Made by a program: the position numbers and the translations under genes. A stretch of 64,000 nucleotides of DNA from Amycolatopsis sp. (lineage in GTDB: Bacteria > Actinomycetota > Actinomycetes > Mycobacteriales > Pseudonocardiaceae): contig NZ_JAODNM010000030.1 of NCBI RefSeq assembly GCF_025464955.1, forward strand, positions 62,001-126,000, written 5' to 3'. The notes beneath the pieces are model-generated. The model was given only the letters and a program-made list of their open reading frames with translations. It did not search any database and was not told the origin of the DNA. Below, piece by piece: positions 24,983-34,297 of this stretch (positions are counted from its first letter, which is position 1; every line of letters starts with the position of its first letter).

Positions 24983-25065
24983 TGTCCGAGGGGGGACTTG
25001 AACCCCCACGTCCGTTAGGACACTAGCACCTCAAGCTAGCGCGTCTGCCATTCCGCCACTCGGAC
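24983..25065 (-). tRNA. tRNA-Leu (GAG)
   Basis: The minus strand folds as an 83-base class II tRNA. The acceptor stem pairs GTCCGAG with CTCGGAC, the discriminator is A, the anticodon stem CTAGC/GCTAG encloses the loop TTGAGGT (anticodon GAG), and a long variable arm and GGTTCAAGTCC T-arm follow. No CCA is encoded. The 3' end marks the junction with the integrated element. Confidence 0.93.
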
Positions 25066-25078
25066 TTGATGGAAGAAG

Positions 25079-25106
25079 ACTATACGGCGGTTCAGCATGT
25101 TGTTCA
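25079..25106 (-). promoter_or_regulatory. tRNA-Leu promoter
   Basis: Reading the minus strand, TGAACA (25106-25101) and TATAGT (25084-25079) are spaced by 16 bases and end 13 bases before the tRNA. This matches a housekeeping-sigma promoter. Confidence 0.55.
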
Positions 25107-25400
25107 CCCGGGGTCTGTTCCTCAGGGTGTCGGGCTAGTGGGATGATCTTCGGTTTTTGGTTACGCGGTGTTGCTGGGCCGCTCGGTCCTGGCGGTCAGC
25201 GGACTGTGTTCGGTGCAGGGGCTGCTCAGGGTATCCGCTGTTGGTGGCTGCGCGAGCTGAAGGTCACTCACGGTCACCGTGCAAGCGTTCAGCGGTGTCG
25301 ATTCGTGCTGGATTCCGCCCGCAAGGGAGGGCGATACTGGTCGGGAGTCACGAAGAGGAACTGAGCGCATACGAGTGGTACGCAGCCTGGGGGCGGGCTG
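25107..25400. other. Intergenic, no gene seen
   Basis: Only short frames without ribosome-binding sites occur between the tRNA promoter and the decayed GGDEF gene. No repeat or RNA was recognised. Confidence 0.4.
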
Positions 25401-26309
25401 ATGGCTGGAAGACCGGTTCTGGTCCGGCCTGGTGACTGGGCGTTGTGGACGGCGCCATGTGGGGTTCTCCCGTACTACGTCGGGGTCGAGCTTGCAGCCG
25501 TGGCGCTGACGTCGGTCTGGATCGGCGGTGGCGCCCTGAGCTTCCGCCGTTGCTCGCCGCGCTTCTTACGGCCCTCATCTATCGGCATCTCGGCTTGCGG
25601 GTGTCCCGATCGATCACGAGCTGGCCGGCCTGGCGGGTCCTGTCCAGCGGGGCGACCAGGGTGCTCGCGTGTCTCGTCGCGGGTCCGCCGTGCCTTGGCG
25701 GGGTTCATGGCCGCACTGCTCGTCGGCTACCCCGGTGCTGCTGCCCGTCGTCGTGCTGCATCGCAGTGTGCTGATGCGGCAGCTGCAGGAGTTGGCCACT
25801 CAGGACGCTAAGACCGGGCTCCTCACCAACCTTGAATGGCGCAATCGCGCCGCCGGGCTAGATTGCCCGCGCCGAGAGCAGACACGACGCGTTCGCGGTC
25901 CTGATCGCCGACCTCGACAACTTCAAGCGCGTCAACGACACCCACGGACATCTTGCAGGGGACGCGGTTCTGCGGTCGGTGGCGGACGCGATCCGGGCTT
26001 GAACTCCGCGCGTACGACTCGTTCGGCCGGACCGGCGGTGAGGAGTTCGTCCTCCTGTTGCCGGAGGTGTCCGAAGCGGGAGCGCGAGCCGTCGCCGAGC
26101 GCATCCGCCGCGGCATCGCCCGTCTCGAAGTCATCGTCACGTTCGACGAGCAGGTGACGGAGATCGACGGGCTGTCGGTGTCGATCGGGGCCGCGGCGTA
26201 CCCCGGCGCCGGGACCGCTGTCGACCGCGTCCTCCACGCCGCGGACACGGCGATGTACCGGGCGAAGGCCAACGGGCGCAACCAGGTCGTCACTGCTACC
26301 GCCGCCTGA
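25401..26309 (+). pseudogene. Decayed GGDEF (diguanylate cyclase) gene
   Basis: Pieces of one GGDEF protein lie in different frames. They include an N-terminal hydrophobic stretch from 25401 (YYVGVELAAVALTSVWIGG), QELATQDAKTGLLTNLEW near 25800, [20 protein letters not shown] near 25900, and YDSFGRTGGEEFVLLLP through TAMYRAKANGRNQ up to the stop at 26309. At least two frameshifts separate them. The GGEEF motif itself survives, but no intact protein can be made. Confidence 0.75.
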
Positions 26310-26455
26310 GCCTTCCTCGATAGGCCGAATGCGCGCCGCAAGCGTCGTATTCCCGTGGCCGCAAGAAAACAGTACTCATGGCGGGTTGTTGGGCAGTCGG
26401 ACAAAGGGGACGCTGTCCCTGGCTCCGAGGCGCGGGGCCCGAGAAGGGAAACCCC

Positions 26456-28531
26456 ATGAGAACGAGGGTACTTTCTGCTGCGCTCATACTGGCGCTCAGC
26501 GGGTTGGGAGTAGCTGTCGTCACCCCGCAGGCGCAGGCCGCGGCCTGCGGTGACCAGCTCGTCGGCAACGGCAACTTCGAAAGCGGCACCACCCCGTGGA
26601 CGCAGACGAGCGGCGTCATCTCCGCCGCCACCGCGGCCGAGCCCGCGCACGGAGGCACGCAGGTCGCCTGGTTGGACGGCTACGGCAGCACGCACACCGA
26701 CACCCTTTCCCAGACGGTGACTTTGCCCGCCGGCTGCACGTCGGCGTCGCTGAGTTACTGGTCGCACATCGACACCAAGGAGACGGGCAGCGCCAAGTAC
26801 GACACGTTGGTGGTGCAGGCCGGATCCGACACCTTGGCGAGTTACTCCAACCTCGACAAGAACACCGGGTACGTCCAGCGGACTTTCGACATGTCGCGCT
26901 ACCTCGGGCAGACCGTCACGCTGAAGGTCACCGGCACCGAGGACTCGAGCCTGGCGACCAACTTCCTGCTTGACGACTTCTCGCTGACGACCGGGGCGGG
27001 CAACCCACAGACCCCCGTCGTCACGTCGCCGGGCAACCAGTCGAGCGCCGTCGGCCAGGCGGTTTCCCTGCAGGTTCAGGCGAGTGACCCGCAGGGCGAC
27101 GCGCTGACCTACGCCGCGACCGGCCTTCCCTCGGGGCTGGCCATCGACGCTGCTACCGGGAAGATCACCGGCACGCCCACCGCGGCCGGCACTTCGTCGG
27201 TGACCGTCACGGCCAAAGACGCCGCCGGCAACACCGGGAGTGCCACCTTCAGCTGGACCATCGGGACCGCGCCGTCCGACACGACCCGCACCCCGGTCAA
27301 CCCCGCGTACACGGTGAGCTTGACGTCGAACACGGCGGGCGACACCTGGACGGGCCACGAATCGGTCAGCTTCACCAACGGCTCGCCGTCCGCACTGCCC
27401 GAGGTCTACCTGCGGCTATGGGACAACTACCACGGCAGCTGCCCGTCGACGCCGATCACGGTCACGAATGTCACCGGCGGCACCACCTCGCCGCTCAGCG
27501 TCAACTGCACCGCGCTGAAGATCACCTTGCCCAGCCCACTGGCGCAGAACCAGTCCGCCACCATCGGCTTCGACCTGGGCATCGTCGTCCCCAGCGGCGC
27601 CGACCGCTTCGGCCACGACGGGGCGTTCAACATGATCGGCAACGCACTGCCGATCCTCGCGGTGCGTGATGGCGCCGGGTGGCACCTGGACCCCTACACC
27701 AACAATGGTGAAGCGTTCTACTCGCTGATCAGCGACTTCGACGTGACGCTCGTGCACCCGACGAGCCTGCTGACACCGGCCACCGGCACGTCGACCGAGA
27801 CCACCAGCGGCAGCACGACCACGACACACGCCACTGCCGCCAAGGTGCGCGACTTCGCTTGGGGCGCCGGACCGTTCACGAAGATCACGACGACTTCGGG
27901 CAAGGGTGTCCGGGTGAACGTGTACTCCGTCAGCGGGATCTCCACCAGCAGCGCCAACTCGATGCTCACCCTGGCCGCGGACTCCATCGACGTCCACGCC
28001 GGGCGGTTCGGCACCTACCCTTACGGTGAGGTGGACGTCGTACTGGACAACAACTTCTGGTTCGGCGGCATGGAGTATCCGGGCTTCGTGATGGACCTCG
28101 TGTCCACCACCGCGCTTCCGCACGAGCTGGCCCACCAGTGGTGGTACGGCATCGTCGGCGACGACGAGTACACCTCGCCGTGGCTGGACGAAAGCTTCAC
28201 CGACTACGCCACGGACCTCTACCGCGGTGTCACCGGCAGCGGTTGCGGGATCACCTGGGCGTCCAGCGCGGAGAAGCTGACCAACTCGATGGCCTACTGG
28301 GACGCGCATTCGGACCGGTATTCCACCGTGGTCTACGGCTACGGCAAGTGCATGCTGCACGACCTGCAGCGGCTCCTCGGCGACACCGCGATGGCGAACC
28401 TGCTCAAGACGTACGCCCAGTCGCACTGGTACGGCGTGTCGACCGCGGCCGAGTTCAAGGCCGCGGCGCAGGCCGCTGCCGGTTCCACCGACCTGACGTC
28501 CTTCTGGACCTCACACCGCGTGGAGGGCTGA
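26456..28531 (+). CDS. Secreted M1-family metallopeptidase with accessory domains
   Basis: This 691-residue exported protein has a Sec signal at residues 1 to about 31 (ends AQA-AACG). A jelly-roll-like module (VGNGNFESGTTPW; about 32-185) and an Ig/cadherin-like putative-Ig repeat (PSGLAIDAATGKITGTPTAAG; about 190-275) follow. The peptidase has GGMEYPGF and HELAHQWWYG (HExxH at 556-560) with the third zinc ligand Glu579 in WLDESF, the gluzincin spacing. GAAGGGAA precedes the ATG at 26456. It probably degrades extracellular peptides; the front modules may bind substrate. Confidence 0.88.
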   Translation: MRTRVLSAALILALSGLGVAVVTPQAQAAACGDQLVGNGNFESGTTPWTQTSGVISAATAAEPAHGGTQVAWLDGYGSTHTDTLSQTVTLPAGCTSASLSYWSHIDTKETGSAKYDTLVVQAGSDTLASYSNLDKNTGYVQRTFDMSRYLGQTVTLKVTGTEDSSLATNFLLDDFSLTTGAGNPQTPVVTSPGNQSSAVGQAVSLQVQASDPQGDALTYAATGLPSGLAIDAATGKITGTPTAAGTSSVTVTAKDAAGNTGSATFSWTIGTAPSDTTRTPVNPAYTVSLTSNTAGDTWTGHESVSFTNGSPSALPEVYLRLWDNYHGSCPSTPITVTNVTGGTTSPLSVNCTALKITLPSPLAQNQSATIGFDLGIVVPSGADRFGHDGAFNMIGNALPILAVRDGAGWHLDPYTNNGEAFYSLISDFDVTLVHPTSLLTPATGTSTETTSGSTTTTHATAAKVRDFAWGAGPFTKITTTSGKGVRVNVYSVSGISTSSANSMLTLAADSIDVHAGRFGTYPYGEVDVVLDNNFWFGGMEYPGFVMDLVSTTALPHELAHQWWYGIVGDDEYTSPWLDESFTDYATDLYRGVTGSGCGITWASSAEKLTNSMAYWDAHSDRYSTVVYGYGKCMLHDLQRLLGDTAMANLLKTYAQSHWYGVSTAAEFKAAAQAAAGSTDLTSFWTSHRVEG

Positions 28532-28604
28532 CAGCCCGGGCGACCGGGTCGGCGGTGACGCCGGCTCGGTCGCCCGCGCGTCAAGGCAAGAGCAATGTGG
28601 AACA

Positions 28605-28624
28605 GCAACTCGCCGTCGAGTTGC
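28605..28624. repeat. Dispersed palindrome, copy 1
   Basis: CAACTCG-CCGT-CGAGTTG, flanked by G and C, forms an 8-bp stem between the convergent M1 peptidase and GH2 genes. The same palindrome occurs twice near 57350. It may act as a bidirectional terminator or REP-like element. Confidence 0.6.
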
Positions 28625-28681
28625 GAAAAGGACATGACGCGCGACGAGGTCAACACCGGTGGGCGGGTTTGACGGCGTGAA

Positions 28682-31150
28682 CTAGCGGAGCGCGGCGGGG
28701 GAGGAGGTCGTCGTGATCTCGGCGGACGCGGTGCCGAGCGTGGGGTGCAGGGCGTAGAGCGTGACCGAACCCGGTGTGTCCCGAACCGAGCGGACCCACA
28801 CCGCGCCCGCGCCGCCGAGCGCGGCGAAGTCGAGTTGCCAATCGCCGATCAGGGTGCCCGGCCCGTCGACGCCGACAGACAGGGCGCCGTCCACGTAGGG
28901 CCGCGGTGCGCCGTAGCGGTCGAGGGCGCGCAGCGCGACGCGGGTGGTGTCCTGGCCGTCCGCTGTCAGCACGGTGTCGTCCGCGACAACCGAGAGCACG
29001 TCGTAAGCCGGGTCCGGGCTGAACTTGCGCTGCAGCACGGGTTTGCCGTTGACCTGGCCCTCGATGGACAGCTCGGGTTGCCGGCCGGCGGGCACGAGCA
29101 GATCGACCAGGAACGGTGGATGGTCGAGGTGCGGGAAGGTCGCACGGTCCGGCAGGACGGTGACCGGGCGTTGGCCCGCGATGGTCACGATCAGCTTGTC
29201 GCAGTTGGACCAGATCACCGAACCCCGGCCAGGCCCGGTGGGCGGCGAGGACGGGCCGAAGTCCCAGTAGAACGCCGGTTCGATCACCGCGCCGGCCGCC
29301 GGATCCCGCTGTGCGCGGTAGAAACCCGCGCCCAGTTTGGGATTCCGGAAGAAGTCCATCACGCCGGGGTACTTGACGCCTTTGACCGCGTGGTACCAGC
29401 CCGACGGGTAGTCGAACCCGCACCAGGCCAGCAGTCCGCAGTAGCCCGGATTCGCCGCCACGCGTTCGTGGACCCACGCGTGCAGCACGCCCTGTTGCTG
29501 CTGCACCGACACCGGATCGGTGCGCCGGAAGTGCGGCGGACCGACGAGCGTGCCGATCGACTCGCTGACCAGGTACGGCACGCCCGAGCGCGGTGGACGC
29601 AGCGTCGGCGGCGTGTTCGGGTTCAGCGGCCTGCTGTAGTCGTTGAAGGAGAACACGCCGGCCCCGGCCCGGACCGGGGACAGCGAGGATCGGTACCCCC
29701 GGTCGCCCGCCACCGCGCCCGTGCACGGCCGTGTCGGATCGAGGCTCGCGGCGAGGCGGTCCGTGCGGTCGTAGAGCTTGGCCTGGCCGAGCGTCTCGTT
29801 GACCCGCGTGCCCCAGACGATGATCGACGGGTGGTTGCGGTCGCGGACGACCATGTCGTGCACGTCCTGCAGCGCCTGCGCCTGCCATGCGTCGTCGCCG
29901 ACGTAATCCCAGCCGGGCAGTTCTTCCCAGACCAGCAGCCCCAGCTCGTCGCAGGCGTCGAGGAACGCGGTGGACTGCGGGTAGTGCGAGCAGCGCACCA
30001 TGTTGCAGCTCAGCTCGGACTTCAGGAGGTGCGCGTCCTGCCGCTGCACGCGGTCCGGCATCGCGCCGCCGACGTAGGGGTACCACTGGTGCCGGTTGAG
30101 GCCGAACAGCTTCACTGGTTTCCCGTTCAGCGTGAACCCGTTGTCGCTGAACTGCGCGTCCCGCAGCCCGGTCCGCACGTGGTAAGTGTGGACGTCCTTG
30201 CCACTGAGCGACAGGGTGACGTCGATGTCGCACATCGCCGGGTCGTCGAGGTCCCACAGGCGCACCGCGGCCAGTTCGTCGAGCGTGACCGTCACGGTGG
30301 TCTGGCCCTTGGGCAGCTCGACGAGGTCGACGGACGCGGTGGCCAGCACCGGACCGCCTTGACGCAGTGTCGCGGTCAGCTTGCCCGGAGCCGTGACGGC
30401 CTTCGCGGCGTCGATGACGCACTGCAGAGACACCGTGCGGGCGTCGGTGAGTACGTCGGCCTGCTGCGCGAACACGTCGAAGAGGTAGGTCTTCGGCGTA
30501 CCGATCAGGTGAACCGGGCGGTACAGCCCGGCAGGCTGGTAGAAGTCGATCGCACTGGGGTACGGGAAACGCGGCAAGTTGGGCGGCACGTCCTGGTTCC
30601 ACCGGCCGTCGACGGCGATCGCGAGGACGTTGTTCAACGGCTTCAGCAGCGCTGTCACCTCGCTGGTCAACGGGAGGTAGCCGCCGACGTGCTCGCTGAC
30701 CGGCCGTCCGTTCAGGAACACCGTCGCCGTGCTGAGCGCGCCGTCCAGCCGGACGAACGCCCGTCCGGCGCGCAGCGAGTCCGGCACGTCGAAGTGCTGC
30801 CGGTACACCCACACGCGTTCCCACGACGTCGGTTGCCAGGACTGCCACGACAACGGCGTGACGCAGTGGGGCACCGTGACCGGTTCGAGGTCGTGCTCAT
30901 TGAACTCGGCATCGGTGCAGCCGGGCTGGTACGCGCCGAACAGCCATTCGTCGCCGAACTGGCCGACCTTGACCGGGGGAGTACCACCACCGAGGAACGC
31001 CGGAACCACCGCGGCGGACCCGGCCGCCACCGCGCCGAGCCCGATCAGGAACCGGCGCCGCGGATGGCCCTTGCCGCTCTGCCGCGATGCAGCGTTCTCC
31101 GGCGCAGCGGTCTCCCGGGCAGGTCCGTCGCCAGGTTCCACCCCCGTCAT
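28682..31150 (-). CDS. Tat-exported glycoside hydrolase family 2 enzyme
   Basis: This 822-residue protein carries a twin-arginine signal (HPRRRFLIGLGAVAAGSAAV) near residues 29-48. The jelly-roll, Ig-like and TIM-barrel domains of GH2 follow. NRHQWYPYVG and NMVRCSHYPQ precede the acid/base Glu452 in RVNETLG and the nucleophile candidate Glu530 in YLVSESIG. It is likely a beta-galactosidase, beta-glucuronidase or beta-mannosidase-type enzyme acting outside the cell; specificity cannot be read. The ATG at 31150 with AGGATGG upstream is the best start. It is transcribed away from the two-component genes at 31355. Confidence 0.88.
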   Translation of the reverse strand: MTGVEPGDGPARETAAPENAASRQSGKGHPRRRFLIGLGAVAAGSAAVVPAFLGGGTPPVKVGQFGDEWLFGAYQPGCTDAEFNEHDLEPVTVPHCVTPLSWQSWQPTSWERVWVYRQHFDVPDSLRAGRAFVRLDGALSTATVFLNGRPVSEHVGGYLPLTSEVTALLKPLNNVLAIAVDGRWNQDVPPNLPRFPYPSAIDFYQPAGLYRPVHLIGTPKTYLFDVFAQQADVLTDARTVSLQCVIDAAKAVTAPGKLTATLRQGGPVLATASVDLVELPKGQTTVTVTLDELAAVRLWDLDDPAMCDIDVTLSLSGKDVHTYHVRTGLRDAQFSDNGFTLNGKPVKLFGLNRHQWYPYVGGAMPDRVQRQDAHLLKSELSCNMVRCSHYPQSTAFLDACDELGLLVWEELPGWDYVGDDAWQAQALQDVHDMVVRDRNHPSIIVWGTRVNETLGQAKLYDRTDRLAASLDPTRPCTGAVAGDRGYRSSLSPVRAGAGVFSFNDYSRPLNPNTPPTLRPPRSGVPYLVSESIGTLVGPPHFRRTDPVSVQQQQGVLHAWVHERVAANPGYCGLLAWCGFDYPSGWYHAVKGVKYPGVMDFFRNPKLGAGFYRAQRDPAAGAVIEPAFYWDFGPSSPPTGPGRGSVIWSNCDKLIVTIAGQRPVTVLPDRATFPHLDHPPFLVDLLVPAGRQPELSIEGQVNGKPVLQRKFSPDPAYDVLSVVADDTVLTADGQDTTRVALRALDRYGAPRPYVDGALSVGVDGPGTLIGDWQLDFAALGGAGAVWVRSVRDTPGSVTLYALHPTLGTASAEITTTSSPAALR

Positions 31151-31354
31151 CGCACCATCCTGTGCCACCGCTGTGCCGCTGCTGTCGGCGGCATCCCCGC
31201 CGATATAACACCGTGTGCACGGCCTGTTCAACCTGCCTGCCCCGACAGCGTCGATCTCCGCTGACATATGGGGGATTATGGGGCCGGTTTCCGTAACTGG
31301 GGTGAAACCCGGGTGAACCGGGCGCACCCAATCCGGGCGGGTAAGAATGGGCTG

Positions 31355-32029
31355 GTGAGTTCCCCAGAAGATCCCCCGCGGCTGCTGTTGATCGAGGACG
31401 AGCCAAAACTGGTGGACATGCTGAGCACGTTGCTGGTCGACGAGGGCTACGAGGTCGACACCGCTACGGACGGTCAGCGCGGTCTCCACCTGGGCCTGAC
31501 GCGCCGCTACGACGTCGTTGTCCTCGATCGCGGTCTGCCGGCGGTGGAGGGGCTCGACCTGCTGATCCGCTTGCGCAGCCGCGGTGTCACGGTGCCGACG
31601 CTCGTCTTGTCGGCGCTGGGGAACCCGGCCGACAGGGTCGCGGGGCTGGACGCGGGAGCCGAGGATTACCTGGCCAAGCCGTTCGACATCGACGAGCTGC
31701 TCGCCAGGTTGCGCGCGCTGCGGCGCCGGCACCTCGACACCGCCCGTGTCCTGCCGTTGCCGGGCGGAGCGCTGGACCTCGACACCCGGCAGGCGACGAT
31801 GGGTTCCGAGGCCCCGGTTCGGCTCTCGGAGCGCGAATGCGCGTTGCTGGCGACATTGGCCGGGCGGCCTTCGCGGGTCTTCACTCGCACGGACCTTCAG
31901 GTGCTGGTGTTCGACGACGCCGGCCAGGACGTCATCGAGACCTACGTGCACTACCTGCGGCGCAAGCTCGGACGCGGAGTCGTGGATACGGTTCGGGGCC
32001 GCGGTTACCAGCTGGGACGCGGGAAATGA
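31355..32029 (+). CDS. OmpR-family response regulator
   Basis: This 224-residue protein has a receiver domain (LLLIEDEPKLVDML, phospho-acceptor Asp in VVVLDRGLP, LAKPFD) and a winged-helix output domain (LSERECALLATLAGRPSRVF, ETYVHYLRRKLG, TVRGRGYQLG). It starts at GTG 31355 and overlaps the kinase gene by ATGA. It probably controls the downstream COG4705 membrane protein and possibly the divergent GH2 gene. Confidence 0.9.
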   Translation: MSSPEDPPRLLLIEDEPKLVDMLSTLLVDEGYEVDTATDGQRGLHLGLTRRYDVVVLDRGLPAVEGLDLLIRLRSRGVTVPTLVLSALGNPADRVAGLDAGAEDYLAKPFDIDELLARLRALRRRHLDTARVLPLPGGALDLDTRQATMGSEAPVRLSERECALLATLAGRPSRVFTRTDLQVLVFDDAGQDVIETYVHYLRRKLGRGVVDTVRGRGYQLGRGK

Positions 32030-33291
32030 GCCGATCACGGGATGCGGCGATCCTGCGCCGGACCGCACTGCGCATCGGGATCCAGACCGGTGTGGCCGTC
32101 GCGATCACTGTGCTCGTGCTGTCCGGCGTGGCGATCCTGATCGTGCTGCAAACCCAGCACCAGGCGCAGAACGACCTCATCGACGCCGCCATCGCCCGCG
32201 CCGACGACGTCAACGACCCGCCCGCCGGGATCTGGCTGATCATGCGCAAGGCCGGCCTTGTGACAGCGAGCCCGGGGCTGCCCGCGGGCCTGCCGGACAC
32301 CGCCCAGTTGGACCTGACCGCGGCCGACCACGGTGCCCACACCGTCGACCTGGTCCTGCGCCACCGTGAATTCCGCGTCCAGACCCAGCCGTACGGACCG
32401 GACGGGGTCATCCAGGCGGCGCTGGACCTCGACGCCGACCACGCGCAACGGTCGCGCCTGCTGGACGCGTTCACGCTGATCGGCGGCTTCGGGCTGGTCC
32501 TGTCGGCGGCGATCGGGGCGTGGCTGGCTCGCCGGGCGGTGGCCCCGATGGCCGACGCGCTGGCCCTGCAACGCCGATTCGTCGCTGACGCCGGCCACGA
32601 ACTGCGGACGCCACTGACGTTGCTCAGTACCCGCGCGCAGCTGATCCGCCGGTCGCTGCGGCAGCGACCCGATCCGGTGACGCTCGAGTCCGATGTGGAC
32701 AACCTGGTCCGGGACACCGGCCAGCTGGCGGGGATCCTGGACGACCTGCTGCTGTCGGTCGACCCCCGCGAATCCGTCGTCTCGGCGCGGGTGGACCTGG
32801 GCAGGCTGGCCGAACGGGTGGTCGAGACGGTGCGGCCCGCCGCCGAGGGACGTGACGTCTCCCTGAGCTTGTCCACGACCAGCGGCAACGTCGTGCTGGG
32901 GTCGGAAACCGGGCTGGGCCGTGCCTTGACGGCGTTGCTGGACAACGCCGTCCGACACGCTCGTGCCAGCGTCCGTGTGTCGGTCGACTCGGCAGGCGGG
33001 GCGGTGGTCGCGGAGGTCGCCGACGACGGGCCGGGCATCGACCCGGCCATCCTGCCGACGTTGTTCGCCCGGTTCGCCACGACACCGGCGGACGGTGCTC
33101 AGGGCGGTGCGCGGCGTTACGGACTCGGGTTGGCGCTGGTCAGCGAGATCGCCGCGCACCACGGCGGTTCCGTGGCGGCGGTGAAGACCGACGGCGAAGG
33201 CGCGACCTTCCGGCTGAAGGTGCCGAGCGCGGACGCGGCCAAGAAAACTCCCAGAATTCTCCGGAAGGCTCTGCGACGTAAAGATCGTTGA
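32026..33291 (+). CDS. Sensor histidine kinase
   Basis: This 421-residue kinase has two transmembrane segments (about residues 17-41 and 142-163) enclosing an extracytoplasmic sensor of about 100 residues. The H-box is [16 protein letters not shown], with N-box LLDNAVRHA, G1 VADDGPGID and G2 YGLGLALV. It pairs with the response regulator through an ATGA overlap. The signal is unknown. Confidence 0.9.
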   Translation: MSRSRDAAILRRTALRIGIQTGVAVAITVLVLSGVAILIVLQTQHQAQNDLIDAAIARADDVNDPPAGIWLIMRKAGLVTASPGLPAGLPDTAQLDLTAADHGAHTVDLVLRHREFRVQTQPYGPDGVIQAALDLDADHAQRSRLLDAFTLIGGFGLVLSAAIGAWLARRAVAPMADALALQRRFVADAGHELRTPLTLLSTRAQLIRRSLRQRPDPVTLESDVDNLVRDTGQLAGILDDLLLSVDPRESVVSARVDLGRLAERVVETVRPAAEGRDVSLSLSTTSGNVVLGSETGLGRALTALLDNAVRHARASVRVSVDSAGGAVVAEVADDGPGIDPAILPTLFARFATTPADGAQGGARRYGLGLALVSEIAAHHGGSVAAVKTDGEGATFRLKVPSADAAKKTPRILRKALRRKDR

Positions 33292-33304
33292 GCCGGGATC
33301 CCGA

Positions 33305-33466
33305 ATGCCTGTTTTCCCCGGCCGACTGCCGCTGGACGCCGTGGCGGCGCTCACCGTCGTCCTCGGTATGGTTTCGGCTGTCAGGGTCGTGCGGATCGGC
33401 GACTCCGGCGCACGCGCGGCATGGGCCGAGAAGCAGTACACGGCTCCGCGACACCAGCACGGCTGA
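33305..33466 (+). CDS. Small single-pass membrane protein
   Basis: A 53-residue frame reads MPVFPGRLPLDAVAALTVVL then GMVSAVRVVRIGDSGARAAW and ends AEKQYTAPRHQHG. It has one hydrophobic helix and resembles the C-terminal end of DUF2231-like membrane proteins, so it may be a remnant of a longer gene. It lies between the kinase and the COG4705 gene with no clear ribosome-binding site. Confidence 0.4.
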   Translation: MPVFPGRLPLDAVAALTVVLGMVSAVRVVRIGDSGARAAWAEKQYTAPRHQHG

Positions 33467-33493
33467 ATTCCCGTCAACTCCCAGCTGAACCCC

Positions 33494-34297
33494 ATGCGAA
33501 CGGTGACCCCCTTGTCTCTGCCGATCGACAACCAACTCGCGGTACGCCCCGCGCTCAGCAAAGTCCCCCAGGTGACGGTCCTGTTCTGGGTCATCAAGGT
33601 GTTGACCACGGGAATGGGGGAGACGACGTCGGACTTCCTCGCCCACACCATCGACCCGATCGTCGCCGTCGGGCTGGCCGGTATCGCCCTGGCGGTGGCT
33701 TTTGTCCTGCAGTTCTCGGCAGGCCGTTATGTGGCTTGGCGGTACTGGCTGACCGTGGTCATGGTCAGTGTCTTCGGCACGATGGTCGCCGACGGTCTCC
33801 ACGTGCAGCTGGGTGTTCCCTATGCCGTGTCCGCGTCGTTCTTCGTCGTGGTGCTGGCCGTCGTTCTGCTGTCCTGGTATTCGAGTGAGAAGACGCTGTC
33901 CATCCACAGTGTCCACACGCTCCGTCGCGAGATCTTCTACTGGGTGACCGTGATGACGACGTTCGCCCTCGGTACCGCGGTCGGCGACTTGACCGCGACC
34001 ACCCTGCACCTCGGGTATTTCGGCTCAGGCGTGCTTTTCGCGGCCGTCATGCTGATTCCGGTCGTGGGCCACTGGAAGCTCCGCTGGAACGCCGTGTTCG
34101 CCTTCTGGTTCGCCTACATCGTCACCCGCCCGCTCGGTGCGTCCTTTGCGGACTGGCTCGGGGTGCCTGCGGCCAGGGGAGGAGCTGACGTCGGGACCGG
34201 CTTGGTGAGCCTGGTACTCGGGCTCGTCATCGTCGCATTGGTCGGCTATCTGACCGTCACCCGCTCGGACGAGACGGTTCGTCAGCCTGGTTGGTAG
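33494..34297 (+). CDS. COG4705/DUF347-type membrane protein
   Basis: This 267-residue protein has about seven to eight hydrophobic segments and the repeated family pattern SKVPQVTVLFWVIKVLTTGM and GETTSDFL, echoed later by FYWVTVMTTFALGTAVGDLT. It matches the uncharacterised COG4705 membrane-anchored family. Position after a two-component system suggests it is the regulated target. It overlaps the opposing DUF1707 gene by 16 bases. Confidence 0.8.
   Translation: MRTVTPLSLPIDNQLAVRPALSKVPQVTVLFWVIKVLTTGMGETTSDFLAHTIDPIVAVGLAGIALAVAFVLQFSAGRYVAWRYWLTVVMVSVFGTMVADGLHVQLGVPYAVSASFFVVVLAVVLLSWYSSEKTLSIHSVHTLRREIFYWVTVMTTFALGTAVGDLTATTLHLGYFGSGVLFAAVMLIPVVGHWKLRWNAVFAFWFAYIVTRPLGASFADWLGVPAARGGADVGTGLVSLVLGLVIVALVGYLTVTRSDETVRQPGW

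Larger units (their letters stand above)
1..24983. mobile_element. Integrated genomic island, right-hand part, inserted at tRNA-Leu
   Basis: The stretch holds accessory genes and ends at the 3' end of a tRNA-Leu gene, the classic target of tyrosine recombinases. An integrase with its conserved R..HxxR..H..Y residues lies 0.6 kb inside the boundary, coupled to an AbrB-like gene. Several XRE regulators, an ImmA/IrrE peptidase and broken genes add to the accessory character. No conjugation (FtsK/TraB-like), replication or transposase gene is visible, so the left end and any transfer module lie outside. The second att copy was not found in the window. The boundary at 24983 is inferred from the tRNA end. 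Confidence 0.7.

Noticed and set aside
1..24983. CRISPR arrays or insertion sequences on the island
   Set aside because: No regularly spaced repeats and no transposase-like protein were seen.
28745..31264. An 839-codon open frame on the plus strand opposite the GH2 gene
   Set aside because: It is an antisense shadow of a GC-rich gene; its translation is Arg/Val/Gly-rich without motifs.
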